DNA of 64,000 nt from Colwellia sp. MB02u-6 (GTDB lineage: Bacteria; Pseudomonadota; Gammaproteobacteria; Enterobacterales; Alteromonadaceae), in contig NZ_JACGVG010000029.1 of the NCBI RefSeq assembly GCF_014077095.1, forward strand, positions 153,103-217,102, in the 5' to 3' direction. Positions within the stretch are counted from its first letter, which is position 1. Every line of letters begins with the position of its first letter. The position numbers were made by a program, and so were the translations under genes. A model generated the notes under the pieces. That model was given only the letters and a program-made list of their open reading frames with translations. It made no database searches and was not told the DNA's origin. Positions 8,446 to 17,371 of the stretch are shown one piece after another.

Positions 8446-9836
8446 TATATAGTCTTCTTAGTATAATCGACATAGCGCTGAGCTAACACACAAGAGGCAA
8501 GTCGTGAAAGCGTTCCGTCGGCCCGACTGGTTAAAATTATGGGTACTGTCGCTCCAAGTACAATACCGGCAGATTCTGCACCCGCTAAATATATCAGCTG
8601 TTTAGCGATCATGTTGCCAGCTTCTAAGTCGGGTGCTACTAAAATGTCGGCGTCACCGGCAACCTCTGATATCAGCTCTTTGGCCGCCGCAGCAGATTTT
8701 GAAATAGCGTTGTCAAATGCTAAGGGTCCATCGATTATACCGCCCGTTATTTGCTTGCGGTCAGCCATTTTGCATAATCCAGCGGCGTCTAGGGTTGAAA
8801 GTATTTTTGAATTAACCGTTTCAACCGCAGATAAAATCGCTACTTTAGGCAGGGGTATGCCTAATGTATGTAGTAAATCGATAGCGTTTTGTACAATGTC
8901 ACGCTTGGCGTTTAGATCAGGAGCAATATTGATTGCGGCATCAGTAATAAATAGTGGCTTATGGTAAGTGGGCACGTCTAATGCAAATATATGACTCATT
9001 CTGCGTTCAGTGCGTAAGCCCTTGCTTTTATGTAGTATAGCTTGCATTAATTCATCGGTATGCAATTTACCTTTCATGATGGCATCCACATTATGTTTTC
9101 GCACTTCTTCAACCGCAATTTCCGCTGCAGCATGACTATGTGGTGCCTCAATTATTTTTATGCCAGCCAAACTGCATCCAGCCTCGCCTGCCACCGCAAT
9201 AATTTTATCTTTAGGGCCAATCAAAATGGGCTCAATAACACCTTGGCTTTTCGCCTCAATGGCCCCGAGTAATGATATTTCATCGCAAGGGTGCACCACT
9301 GCCACTCTAATGGGAGCAATATCTTTGGTTGATTCAAGTAGTTTCTGATAATGCGCGCCGTGTTCATGTAAATGCACTTCAGGTAATATCACTCTGGGTC
9401 GGCGTACTTTCTCGCTTGGCGCTATAACCCTAGCTTCGCCTATGATAACGCACTCGCCGTCCTGATTTAGGCATTCACATTTAAGCAAGACCTGTTTTTT
9501 GTCAGCAATTTTTTCTTTCACTGTTACTCTTACCAATACCTTGTCACCAATGCTAACCGGACGACGAAAACTTAAAGATTGATTCAAATAAATGGTACCT
9601 GGACCTGGTAATTGCGTACCCAATACGGCTGAAATAAGCGCACCACCCCACATACCATGGGCAATCACTTTATGGAAAATATCCGCTTTTGCATATTCTA
9701 AGTCAACATGGGCAGGGTTAACGTCGCCTGACATGACGGCAAACAATTCAATATCTTGCGGTTTAAGTACCCGAGTAAGTTCTGCTATGTCGCCGACAGC
9801 TATTTCATCAAAGGTCTTGTTTTCAATATATTCCAT
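8445..9836 (-). CDS. Fusion of MaoC-like enoyl-CoA hydratase and phosphate acetyl/butyryltransferase
   Basis: Two domains in one chain of about 463 aa. Residues 1-150 form a MaoC/hot-dog (R)-hydratase domain (FDEIAVGDIAELTRVL, FAVMSGDVNPAHVD with the catalytic D/H pair, IAHGMWGGALISAVLG). From about 170 comes a phosphate acetyl/butyryltransferase domain (PIRVAVVHPCDEISLLGAIEAKSQGVIEPILIGP ... DILVAPDLEAGNMIAKQL). The hydratase would feed (R)-3-hydroxyacyl-CoA or act on crotonyl-CoA; the transferase makes acyl phosphate for AckA. The start at 9836 (MEYIENKTF) has GAGAAA before it; an upstream in-frame start would run into the reductase gene. It lies 13 bases after fabI and is coupled to ackA. 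Confidence 0.93.
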   Translation of the reverse strand: MEYIENKTFDEIAVGDIAELTRVLKPQDIELFAVMSGDVNPAHVDLEYAKADIFHKVIAHGMWGGALISAVLGTQLPGPGTIYLNQSLSFRRPVSIGDKVLVRVTVKEKIADKKQVLLKCECLNQDGECVIIGEARVIAPSEKVRRPRVILPEVHLHEHGAHYQKLLESTKDIAPIRVAVVHPCDEISLLGAIEAKSQGVIEPILIGPKDKIIAVAGEAGCSLAGIKIIEAPHSHAAAEIAVEEVRKHNVDAIMKGKLHTDELMQAILHKSKGLRTERRMSHIFALDVPTYHKPLFITDAAINIAPDLNAKRDIVQNAIDLLHTLGIPLPKVAILSAVETVNSKILSTLDAAGLCKMADRKQITGGIIDGPLAFDNAISKSAAAAKELISEVAGDADILVAPDLEAGNMIAKQLIYLAGAESAGIVLGATVPIILTSRADGTLSRLASCVLAQRYVDYTKKTI

Positions 9837-9849
9837 GATATTTTCTCGT

Positions 9850-10614
9850 TTAAGCCAATACGTGATAACCAGCATCAACAAAGGTAATATTGCCGGTAAC
9901 ACTTTTAGCTGCGTCACTTACAAGGCCGGTGGCTATGTTGCCTACATCTTCGATAGTGACTAGTTGGCGCTTAGGTGCTCGCGCTCTTGCGTCATTGATC
10001 AGTTCGTCAAAAAAAGCAATGCCAGAGGCTGCGCGTGTTTGTAATGGGCCCGGAGAAAGCGCATTAACTCGAATACCTGCTGGGCCAAGTTCGGCCGCTA
10101 AATAACGTACCGACGACTCCAACGCTGCTTTTACTGGCCCCATAATATTGTAATGTTTGACCACTTTTTCTGCGCCATAGTAACTAACCGTGAGTAAGCA
10201 GCCGCCATTTTTCATTAAAGGTTCTGCTTTACGTGCCATACGAATAAAAGAATGGCAAGAGATATCCATTGCCTGAGAAAAGCCTATTCGAGAACAATCA
10301 GTGACCCGCCCATGTAAGTCGTCTTTTGGGCAATAGGCAATTGAATGTAAAATAAAATCTAATTCGCCCCAAGTTGAAGCAATACGCTGAAAAACAGCAT
10401 CAAGTTGGCTGTCATCTTGCACATCCAGTGGTAACAACATTTCAGCGTTAACCTCAGTTGCCACGGGTTCGACATAGGCTTTACTTTTTTCATTAATATA
10501 GGTGATAGCGAGTTTTGCACCTGCTAATGAAAATGCCTTAGCACAGCCTGCTGCGATAGATTGCTCATTGGCAATACCTACAACTAACCCTCGTTTTCCT
10601 TCGAGTATCTTCAT
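9850..10614 (-). CDS. fabI: Enoyl-[acyl-carrier-protein] reductase, FabI type
   Basis: An SDR-fold NAD(P)H-dependent enoyl reductase of about 254 residues. The divergent FabI nucleotide motif GLVVGIANEQSIAAGCAKAF, HSIAYCPKDD, and the catalytic arrangement SYYGAEKVVKHYNIMGPVKAALE (Tyr-x6-Lys) are all present, as is VRYLAAELGPAGIRVNALSPGPLQT. I chose the ATG at 10614 because GAGGAAA lies just upstream and MKILEGKRGLVVG is the family start; the longer frame reads back into phaC. It sits between phaC and the hydratase/phosphotransacylase fusion, so it may serve this PHA/acyl-CoA module rather than housekeeping fatty-acid synthesis. Whether another FabI exists cannot be seen here. Confidence 0.93.
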   Translation of the reverse strand: MKILEGKRGLVVGIANEQSIAAGCAKAFSLAGAKLAITYINEKSKAYVEPVATEVNAEMLLPLDVQDDSQLDAVFQRIASTWGELDFILHSIAYCPKDDLHGRVTDCSRIGFSQAMDISCHSFIRMARKAEPLMKNGGCLLTVSYYGAEKVVKHYNIMGPVKAALESSVRYLAAELGPAGIRVNALSPGPLQTRAASGIAFFDELINDARARAPKRQLVTIEDVGNIATGLVSDAAKSVTGNITFVDAGYHVLA

Positions 10615-10633
10615 CTTGATTTTCCTCAAGCTT

Positions 10634-12367
10634 TTAGTTTTGCAATATATAAGTGCCAGGAGCATCACACAGTACACTAATTTTTTTGTTTGGCGCACCC
10701 ATGGTAGGTGGGGCAGTTAATTTACTGGAATGGTTATGCAGCCACTTTGTTAACTCTGGCCACCACGACCCCTCATGATGTGTTTGCTTAGCTTCCCAGC
10801 TGTTTGGGTCAGTATATTTAGCATCTTTTTTAGTGGTGGCTATTTGGTAACTTCTGCGTGGATGCCCAGGCTCGCTCACTATGCCGGCATTATGACCACC
10901 GCTGGTTAACAAAAAGGTAATGTCATTATCACTCAATAAATGAAATTTATAGACTGATTTCCAAGGGGCAACATGGTCTTTTTGCGTGCCAACAACAAAT
11001 GCAGGAGCGCGAATATCAGAAATAGAAATGGGTTTATCGTCTACAAGATAGCGACCTTCAGTCAGGTCATTATCTAAAAATAGCTTACGTAAGTATTGTG
11101 AATGCATTTTATACGGCATACGAGTGGTGTCGAAATTCCACGCCATTAAGTCGTTAACCGGTGTGCGTTTACCCATTAAATAATCATGTACCATGCGCGA
11201 CCAAATCAAGTCATTTGAGCGCAGTAATTGAAAAGCGCCCGACATTTGCTTAGCGTCTAAATAGCCTTGTTCCCACATCATGTCTTCTAAAAAGCTAACC
11301 TGGCTTTCATTAATGAATAACATTAATTCACCGGCTTCTGAAAAATCAACTTGAGTGGCCAACAATGAAAGTGATTGAATTCTATCGTCACCGTCTCTAG
11401 ACATGGCAGCCGCGGCTATTGAAAGCAAAGTACCGCCTAAGCAATAACCAATACCATGGACTTTTGCTTTACTGGTGATTTTACCTATGGTATCGATGGC
11501 ATCCATAACGCCATACTTGCGGTAATCAGCCATGCCTAAATCACGGTCGTCTTGGTCTGGGTTTTTCCATGAGACCATAAACACGCTAAATCCTTGCTCG
11601 GTTAGGTATTTTACTAGCGAGTTTTGAGCTGATAAATCAAGAATGTAGTATTTCATGATCCATGCCGGGACGATTAGAATGGGCTCTGGACGCACCTGCT
11701 CTGTTACGGGTTCATATTGAATTAGTTCAATTAAGTGGTTGCGATAAACCACCTTACCTGGGGTAACAGCAATATTTTTGCCAACCGTATATTCTTCAGT
11801 ACCCATAGGTTTTTTATTACCTATATTGCGTTGCATGTCGTCTATCAGGTTTTTCATACCCCGGACTAAATTTTTGCCACTTTCTTGTTTAGTTTGTTCC
11901 AGTAATTGCGGGTTGGTTAGCAAGTAATTTGAGGGTGAAAATATATCCAACATTTGCCGAGTGGCAAACTCAACCACATTCTCATGCTGTTGAGTGACAC
12001 CGTTGACATCGGTTGTTGCATTTGACCACCACTGCTGGTTGAGTAAAAACGACTGGGATAAAAGATTAAATGGCCACGTTTGCCAACTAGGGTCGCTAAA
12101 GCGTTTATCGAAGGGTAAAGGTACTATGCAAGGCTGATTTTGACCTTTCTGTGTTGCGCACTCGCTAAGATAGCCTGTGAGTCGAGTAGACTTTCTCGTC
12201 GCTTTTTCCATAAGATGAGCTTGTTTACCTGGCGATAACGCTAAATGAACAGCCCAATCAGCATAGGCCGCCATGAGTGAGCTTGGTGATAACCCTGACG
12301 TCAATTTAGACATGGCGGCATGTAGCGTTTTATCCATAGCATCATATTGCGAATTTTCTTTTTTCAC
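10634..12367 (-). CDS. phaC: Class I poly(3-hydroxyalkanoate) synthase
   Basis: Polymerises (R)-3-hydroxyacyl-CoA into storage polyester at the granule surface. The 577-residue length fits class I PhaC. The N-terminal PhaC_N region (DPSWQTWPFNLLSQSFLLNQQWW) is followed by the alpha/beta hydrolase core with the lipase-like box GIGYCLGGT (catalytic Cys near 309), the Asp region VGTQKDHVAPW and the His region SGGHNAG. First gene of the operon running to ackA. No phaA/phaB is visible nearby, which fits monomer supply through the MaoC hydratase domain. Start ATG at 12367 has a weak AAGGAATAT-type site. Confidence 0.96.
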   Translation of the reverse strand: MKKENSQYDAMDKTLHAAMSKLTSGLSPSSLMAAYADWAVHLALSPGKQAHLMEKATRKSTRLTGYLSECATQKGQNQPCIVPLPFDKRFSDPSWQTWPFNLLSQSFLLNQQWWSNATTDVNGVTQQHENVVEFATRQMLDIFSPSNYLLTNPQLLEQTKQESGKNLVRGMKNLIDDMQRNIGNKKPMGTEEYTVGKNIAVTPGKVVYRNHLIELIQYEPVTEQVRPEPILIVPAWIMKYYILDLSAQNSLVKYLTEQGFSVFMVSWKNPDQDDRDLGMADYRKYGVMDAIDTIGKITSKAKVHGIGYCLGGTLLSIAAAAMSRDGDDRIQSLSLLATQVDFSEAGELMLFINESQVSFLEDMMWEQGYLDAKQMSGAFQLLRSNDLIWSRMVHDYLMGKRTPVNDLMAWNFDTTRMPYKMHSQYLRKLFLDNDLTEGRYLVDDKPISISDIRAPAFVVGTQKDHVAPWKSVYKFHLLSDNDITFLLTSGGHNAGIVSEPGHPRRSYQIATTKKDAKYTDPNSWEAKQTHHEGSWWPELTKWLHNHSSKLTAPPTMGAPNKKISVLCDAPGTYILQN

Positions 12368-12551
12368 TTTATATTCCTTAAATATGTAGTCATCGGCAAT
12401 TACTGCTGCTTATTTGGTTAAGTGGCCTTGTATTAGCTTATTTTGCCCAATTAAATTAATGGTGTTTGTCGAACATGCTCAATAATTTAATAAGTATCTA
12501 TAATTTATCAGCGAATAACTTCCCTTAACAATTGGTGATTGCCGCACGCAC

Positions 12552-13769
12552 ATGTGGATAACCACAATTGGCTCAGGGTTTAAAATTCAATATACTGATT
12601 TCATTTTCAAGTTCATTCAGATCCTTATGAAGACTGAACCACGCCTGATACAACTATCTGTTTTTCTGCAAAATTTATCGCAGACGGTGGCTTTGTGGCT
12701 GGCTTTATTAACTGGACTTGGTGTGATGGCCATTCAATATGCCACTTTGTTGCATAGCATAGGGGAAGGGTATTCGCTTTTTACTTTAAGCTTTGCTCAA
12801 GGCAGTCAATTCAATCGTCATTTAACGATTAGTTTGTTACTGAGCATATTGTCTGGGCTGTTGGTCTATCAAGGATTGATATACAGAATTAGAACTCAGC
12901 AATTAAAAAACAAAGCCAAGTATTTAACAACCTTGTTTCAAAAATTAGCGGGAACTACTCATCGCTTTATTATGGATGCAAATGAGGTGCGTATTGAGGG
13001 AATTTCGAGTGATATCTATCAACAACGCATTGCTGAAGATTGTGCTCGTTTACAGACAGAAGAGTTGGCGCATTTGGCTCGCTTAAATGCACTGGGAGAA
13101 ATAGCGTCTGGCATTGCCCACGAAATTAATCAGCCACTTGCGGCAATCTCTTTATTTGCTCAAGCAGGAAAACGTTTGCTGGCTTGTGGTCAATACGAAC
13201 GTGTTCCCGAGGTGTTTGACAAATTAAGTCAACATGCGCAGCGTGCTGGTGTAATTATTGAGCGTATACAGTCAATGGCTAAGCCACATAATCGGGTCAA
13301 AAAATTGGTAGGCTGCTATGATTTAATCACTGAGGTTGCTCAACTCGCCCAAGCTGAAGCTCGCTTTTATGATATTAAAATAGAGCTAATTATTGCAAAA
13401 AAACTGCCTGGGGTCACAATAGATGTAATGCAAATTCAACAAGTTATATTAAACTTGCTGCGCAATGGTATGCAGGCCATGAGTGCAATTAATTGTCGTA
13501 ATGGTAATGAAATTTTCTTAAAAGCTAAGATGAATAACCGTAATGAATTAGAAATTGGAATTGTTGACAGTGGCGATGGTATATCAGAGCAAGCTGGAAA
13601 CAGTTTATTTAAAGCCTTTTCAACCACCAAAGAAACGGGCATAGGCATGGGTTTAGTGATCAGCCGAGCGATTATAGAGGCACATAACGGATTGATTAAA
13701 TTTTTTAATAATAAAAATTGTGGTGCGACCTTTTATTTTACTTTGCCTACCACTAAGCGAGACAGCTAA
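12552..13769 (+). CDS. Membrane sensor histidine kinase, paired with the regulator at 13771
   Basis: Two transmembrane helices in the N-terminal third (VALWLALLTGLGVMAIQYATLL and LTISLLLSILSGLLVYQGLIY) flank a short periplasmic loop. Then come the phosphoacceptor His in LGEIASGIAHEINQPLAAISLF and a full HATPase_c domain with LLNLLRNGMQAM, IVDSGDGI and GIGMGLVISRAI. The HEINQPL form is that of FixL/TodS-like kinases. It is paralogous to the partial kinase at the left edge. It is transcribed away from phaC and ends one base before the response regulator, so the pair may control the PHA/acyl operon, which is inference. The ATG at 12627 (MKTEPRL) is a possible alternative start. Confidence 0.92.
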   Translation: MWITTIGSGFKIQYTDFIFKFIQILMKTEPRLIQLSVFLQNLSQTVALWLALLTGLGVMAIQYATLLHSIGEGYSLFTLSFAQGSQFNRHLTISLLLSILSGLLVYQGLIYRIRTQQLKNKAKYLTTLFQKLAGTTHRFIMDANEVRIEGISSDIYQQRIAEDCARLQTEELAHLARLNALGEIASGIAHEINQPLAAISLFAQAGKRLLACGQYERVPEVFDKLSQHAQRAGVIIERIQSMAKPHNRVKKLVGCYDLITEVAQLAQAEARFYDIKIELIIAKKLPGVTIDVMQIQQVILNLLRNGMQAMSAINCRNGNEIFLKAKMNNRNELEIGIVDSGDGISEQAGNSLFKAFSTTKETGIGMGLVISRAIIEAHNGLIKFFNNKNCGATFYFTLPTTKRDS

Positions 13770-13770
13770 T

Positions 13771-14391
13771 ATGCAAGTAGAACAAATAGTGTATGTTGTT
13801 GACGACGATGAAGGGATTCGAGAAGGCTTAAGCCTGTTATTAGAAACTACTGGGCAATTAGTTAAATCATACAGCAATGCGGCTGACTTTTTAGATGACT
13901 ACGACAAGACAATGCGCGGTTGTCTTATTCTAGATATACGCATGCCGCGTATGACCGGTTTAGACTTACAAAAACAACTGAACAATTATGGCGCTTCGCT
14001 ACCCATCATTTTTATTACCGGTCATGGCGATATTCCTATGGCGGTTGAGGCTATGCGCCAAGGCGCGCTCGACTTTATCCGCAAACCCTTCAGAGAGCAA
14101 GACTTACTCGACAGAATTAATCAAGCCCTTTTGATTGATGCTAGTAGGAGTAAGCAACAACATGATCGTAGCATGACACTAAGAAAATTGGCCTTACTGT
14201 CTGAACGCGAACGGCAAATCTTTGAGCGTGTGGCAAAAGGAGAAATGAACAAAGTTATTGGCCATAACCTTGGCATAAGTGAAAGGACAGTTGAAGTACA
14301 CCGCTCACAAGTCATGAAAAAACTTGAGGTCAAAACTTTAGCAGAACTTGTACGCTTTAAACTGCAAGAAGAAATATCGACACTCAGTTAA
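13771..14391 (+). CDS. Response regulator, receiver plus LuxR-type HTH (FixJ/NarL group)
   Basis: A 206-residue DNA-binding response regulator. The receiver domain has the acidic pocket VVDDDEG, phosphoacceptor Asp near residue 55 in LILDIRMPRMTGL, Thr in FITGHGDIPMAVEAM and Lys in FIRKPF. The C-terminal LuxR/GerE HTH reads LSEREREQIFERV-like, then GEMNKVIGHNLGISERTVEVHRSQV. It starts one base after the kinase stop, the classic cognate arrangement. The longer frame upstream lies inside the kinase gene, so the ATG at 13771 is used. Targets are not shown; the phaC promoter is the nearest candidate. The following 309 bases contain no gene. Confidence 0.94.
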   Translation: MQVEQIVYVVDDDEGIREGLSLLLETTGQLVKSYSNAADFLDDYDKTMRGCLILDIRMPRMTGLDLQKQLNNYGASLPIIFITGHGDIPMAVEAMRQGALDFIRKPFREQDLLDRINQALLIDASRSKQQHDRSMTLRKLALLSERERQIFERVAKGEMNKVIGHNLGISERTVEVHRSQVMKKLEVKTLAELVRFKLQEEISTLS

Positions 14392-14700
14392 CTCATCATT
14401 TTTTTTTAACCAGATAACTCATGAAGTAAAGCGAGTATATTTCAAAAATAATTTGGTTAATTTTTCTTTGTTATGATTCCATTGTTAATGGCGATTTTCT
14501 GAGGTCATCGCTTGTTTAAAGACCCTAAGTTATTATTTCATCATTTTTCTTAGCAGGGCATTATTTTTTTTGTGCTAGATAAATTTATTGTTACCCGATG
14601 TTTTAGTTTTAGCACTTTATATCTATCTTTAAAGGATAAACTTTACTAACTGTGTTGATTTTTAGTTTATCAGTTATAGGTAAACCAATAGGGAATGCTT

Positions 14701-15690
14701 ATGTTTCAAGTATTTACAGATTTAGCTTCGTGGTTAGTTGTTGATATATTCGGCCTGTCAAAAGCAACAAAGTTAGGCGACGCATTGCATTTTTTTATTG
14801 AAGATACCACTAAGATTTTTTTTCTGTTACTCGTGATGATTTACGCTATTGCCTTGTTAAGAGCGTCAATGAATATCGAACGTGTTCGTGATTATTTAGC
14901 CGATAAACATAAAGGTGTTGGTTATTTATTAGGCTCAAGTTTTGGCGCAATAACACCATTTTGCTCTTGTTCAAGCATTCCGGTATTTTTAGGTTTCACT
15001 TCTGCGGGTATTCCTGTGGGAATAACTATGTCATTCCTCATTACATCACCGCTGATTAATGAAGTAGCCGTATTATTGTTATTGAGTTTATTAGGCTGGA
15101 AGTTTACGGTGCTTTACGTTGTTGTGGGTATGTCGGTAGGTATTTTAGGTGGCGTTTTTCTTGATGCAATCAAAGCTGAACGTTGGTTGCAATCTTTTGC
15201 TGCAAAAGCTTTAGCACAAGGCAAAAACACTTCTTCAGAGAAAGCTAAACGAACAGCAGCTTTATCCCTAAAAGAAAGACATGCTTTTGCCAAACAAGAA
15301 ATGTTAGAAATATTCTCTCGCGTATGGAAATGGGTCATCATAGGTGTGGGTTTAGGATCTGCTTTACATGGTTTTGTGCCTGATGGTTGGATTCAAGCTC
15401 ATTTAGGTGATGGTCAGTGGTGGTCGGTTCCTGCTGCGGTATTACTTGGCATCCCGTTATATTCTAATGCCACTGGCGTTATTCCTGTTATGGAAGGTTT
15501 AATTAAGCAAGGGTTGCCTATTGGTACAACACTCGCCTTTTGTATGAGCACTGTTGCGGCAAGTTTTCCTGAGTTTATTTTGTTAAAGCAAGTAATGCAG
15601 TGGCGCTTATTAGCCGTGATTTTTGTGCTATTACTTATCGCCTTTACATTAATTGGTTGGATTTTTAATTTTTTAACACCGTTTATTTAA
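14701..15690 (+). CDS. Permease of the ArsP/DUF318 (UPF0718) family
   Basis: A polytopic inner-membrane protein of about 329 aa with roughly eight helices. The family signature GAITPFCSCSSIPVFLGFTSAGIPVGITMSFLITSPLINEVAV contains the conserved cysteine cluster FCSCSS, and the second half repeats the theme at IPLYSNATGVIPVMEGLIKQGLPIGTTLAFCMS. Relatives include ArsP, which exports organoarsenicals, and uncharacterised permeases usually paired with a small thioredoxin, as here. Substrate unknown. The ATG at 14701 follows AGGGAATGCTT; the ATG at 14695 is possible. It forms an operon with the thioredoxin-like gene 51 bases downstream. Confidence 0.9.
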   Translation: MFQVFTDLASWLVVDIFGLSKATKLGDALHFFIEDTTKIFFLLLVMIYAIALLRASMNIERVRDYLADKHKGVGYLLGSSFGAITPFCSCSSIPVFLGFTSAGIPVGITMSFLITSPLINEVAVLLLLSLLGWKFTVLYVVVGMSVGILGGVFLDAIKAERWLQSFAAKALAQGKNTSSEKAKRTAALSLKERHAFAKQEMLEIFSRVWKWVIIGVGLGSALHGFVPDGWIQAHLGDGQWWSVPAAVLLGIPLYSNATGVIPVMEGLIKQGLPIGTTLAFCMSTVAASFPEFILLKQVMQWRLLAVIFVLLLIAFTLIGWIFNFLTPFI

Positions 15691-15741
15691 GCGTTGAATT
15701 TCAACGCGTTATTTTAGGTCTACATTAAAGAGGAAACGCTA

Positions 15742-15978
15742 ATGAAAGAAATAAAAGTACTAGGTACGGGTTGTGCTAAATGTATTAAAACAGTAGAAAT
15801 AATTTCAAAAATAGCCAGTGAACTTAATATAGATATCCAAATAAATAAAGTGACTGATCCCGAAATAATTATGGCTTATGGCGTAATGAGTACACCGGCC
15901 ATAATTATTGATGAAATAAATGTGCACAGTGGCTCTATTCCCCATCGTCAAGATATCGAATTATGGTTACAAAAATAG
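15742..15978 (+). CDS. Small thioredoxin-fold protein with CxxC
   Basis: A 78-residue glutaredoxin/thioredoxin-like protein (thioredoxin_3 group). It begins MKEIKVLGTGCAKCIKTVEI, with the redox motif CAKC at residues 11-14, and continues with the cis-Pro region YGVMSTPAIIIDE. No signal peptide, so cytoplasmic. Proteins of this group are habitually encoded next to DUF318 permeases and are thought to handle a thiol or metalloid linked to transport; the exact reaction is not known. Good ribosome site AGAGGAAA before the ATG. Confidence 0.9.
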   Translation: MKEIKVLGTGCAKCIKTVEIISKIASELNIDIQINKVTDPEIIMAYGVMSTPAIIIDEINVHSGSIPHRQDIELWLQK

Positions 15979-15992
15979 TGCAGGTGACATTG

Positions 15993-16030
15993 CATAGCTC
16001 AGTATTTGTTACGGTAATTACTGAGCTATG
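15993..16030. terminator. Hairpin after the permease/thioredoxin operon
   Basis: CATAGCTCAGTA (15993-16004) pairs perfectly with TACTGAGCTATG (16019-16030) around a 14-base loop, 15 bases after the thioredoxin stop. Position suggests transcript end, but there is no U tract, so an RNA-stabilising stem is equally possible. Confidence 0.5.
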
Positions 16031-16094
16031 ATCAAAGATGCTAAGTTTATACTCGACTGTTATATGTGTTTAGACACCTGCCGTTCAGCAGCCT

Positions 16095-16355
16095 TTATAA
16101 ATAACTAACCTGTTTTAAAGTGAGTGCCAGCTGTGCACCAATTAGTAAGACAGTTAACATTTTGATGTTTTTATAAACTATAAAATTAATTATCAGTGGA
16201 ATTAGTTTTAACTTTTGAGTCAGATTAGTTGTCTTTCGGTAGCATGCCTTTGTAATCAAGAGATAGTTTGTATTCTTAGCTATTGCAGTATGATTTTTAA
16301 GACAGGTTAGAATATTATTTGCCTCTGCAGAGGTTATATTTATTATCTTAGCCAT
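16095..16355 (-). CDS. Possible small protein divergent from the Tus-like gene (doubtful)
   Basis: An 86-codon open frame (MAKIINITSAEANNILTCLKN ...) reads away from a LexA-type box only 18 bases upstream. It contains one hydrophobic stretch (IPLIINFIVYKNIKMLTVLLIGAQLAL), and small hydrophobic SOS-induced peptides are common in bacteria. I recognise no family, and the ribosome site is weak (GGG 16 bases from the ATG). Codon use is unremarkable. It is kept only because of the shared box; it may well be chance. Confidence 0.2.
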   Translation of the reverse strand: MAKIINITSAEANNILTCLKNHTAIAKNTNYLLITKACYRKTTNLTQKLKLIPLIINFIVYKNIKMLTVLLIGAQLALTLKQVSYL

Positions 16356-16373
16356 AATTAAATTTTACCCAGA

Positions 16374-16393
16374 TACTGTTTATTTATACAGTG
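16374..16393. promoter_or_regulatory. LexA (SOS) box upstream of the Tus-like gene
   Basis: TACTGTTTATTTATACAGTG fits the gammaproteobacterial LexA operator CTGT-N8-ACAG exactly in both half sites, with an AT-only spacer and only three differences from the 20-base ideal TACTGT(AT)4ACAGTA. It lies about 48 bases before the Tus-like start and 18 bases before the divergent small frame. LexA repression relieved by DNA damage is the expected behaviour. Confidence 0.75.
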
Positions 16394-16441
16394 TATTTTG
16401 GTAATATCATTTAAACCTTATTTAGCTCATCTCAAGTGACC

Positions 16442-17371
16442 ATGACAAAACAAAAAATCAGCTTTGAACAACGTTATGATGAAATAGGCCAAAGCCTTAA
16501 AAGCTATTTTGCTACTTTAGACCTAGCACAAAAAACCTTTGTAAATTACTGCAAATTTAATGGCCGATTATTATTTATAGAAGAACAAAGGTTCAACGAA
16601 AAAGAGCAGGGGTTTTCAGAACAATATAAAATAGTGACAGCCTTACAAAAAGTTCTTGCTTTAGAGTATAACGATGCACCCAGTTCTTATGCGTTGCCGG
16701 GTAGTACGGAAACTTTTCACGCGGTTATTGCACTGCCAACAGAATGTGCAGAAACCATTATGGATATCAATGAGACAAAGCATCTTATTGGTGAGTTACT
16801 AGCTTCAACAGTTGACGCTAGAACAAAAGTTGATGGCAATTGGATACCGATGAATAAAGAATTATTGCGCGCTATTGGCAGACCTAGAGCCAATATTAAA
16901 CAAGTTAAACGTCGTTTGAATGTGCATAAACAGCAATATAGCCGTATTTCATACAGTGGCACTTGGCAACGGCCAAACTATCGTAAAACATACGAAGATG
17001 TTAAAGCCTTATTATCTCAATTTACTTCAGAGCAAGCTAAATATGACCGAGAAACTTTGGATAAATATAAACACCTTAAAAGCTTCGCGTTATATTACGA
17101 TAAACATTACAGCTCAATGGACGGTAACTTTAAACTAAATGAACCAGTCATAGTAAAGCATAAAGATGGCAGTGAATCAGAAAAAAGTATTTTGACACAA
17201 AAGATTTCATCTCCTATTTATCTATTGTGTGAAGGTGATGTCAAAGATGTCGATGTTGAGGTTCGCTATAAAATTAAAGAAAATAAAAATACCCGTAGCT
17301 CGTTTAAAGTGGTGATTGAAGAAAAGCCTATTCTTAAGTCAGTGCCGGTTTATTTATATCATGAGGAATAA
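16442..17371 (+). CDS. tus: DNA replication terminus site-binding protein (Tus/Ter family)
   Basis: Tus binds Ter sites and arrests replication forks in one orientation. This 309-residue protein equals E. coli Tus in length and lines up along its whole sequence from memory. YALPGSTETFHAVIALP fits the VRLPGVLCYQVDNLS region. The basic stretch NIKQVKRRLNVHKQQYSRISYSG is followed by NYRKTYEDVKALLSQF, matching the region ending VLAQLEKSLKS in Tus. The C-terminal core ISSPIYLL ... KSVPVYLYHEE matches TPLIALI ... PRLHLYVAD. Identity is low, so this is a remote homologue. ATG 16442 is chosen over GTG 16436. A LexA box precedes it. A sequence resembling enterobacterial Ter was not found in its promoter. 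Confidence 0.82.
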   Translation: MTKQKISFEQRYDEIGQSLKSYFATLDLAQKTFVNYCKFNGRLLFIEEQRFNEKEQGFSEQYKIVTALQKVLALEYNDAPSSYALPGSTETFHAVIALPTECAETIMDINETKHLIGELLASTVDARTKVDGNWIPMNKELLRAIGRPRANIKQVKRRLNVHKQQYSRISYSGTWQRPNYRKTYEDVKALLSQFTSEQAKYDRETLDKYKHLKSFALYYDKHYSSMDGNFKLNEPVIVKHKDGSESEKSILTQKISSPIYLLCEGDVKDVDVEVRYKIKENKNTRSSFKVVIEEKPILKSVPVYLYHEE

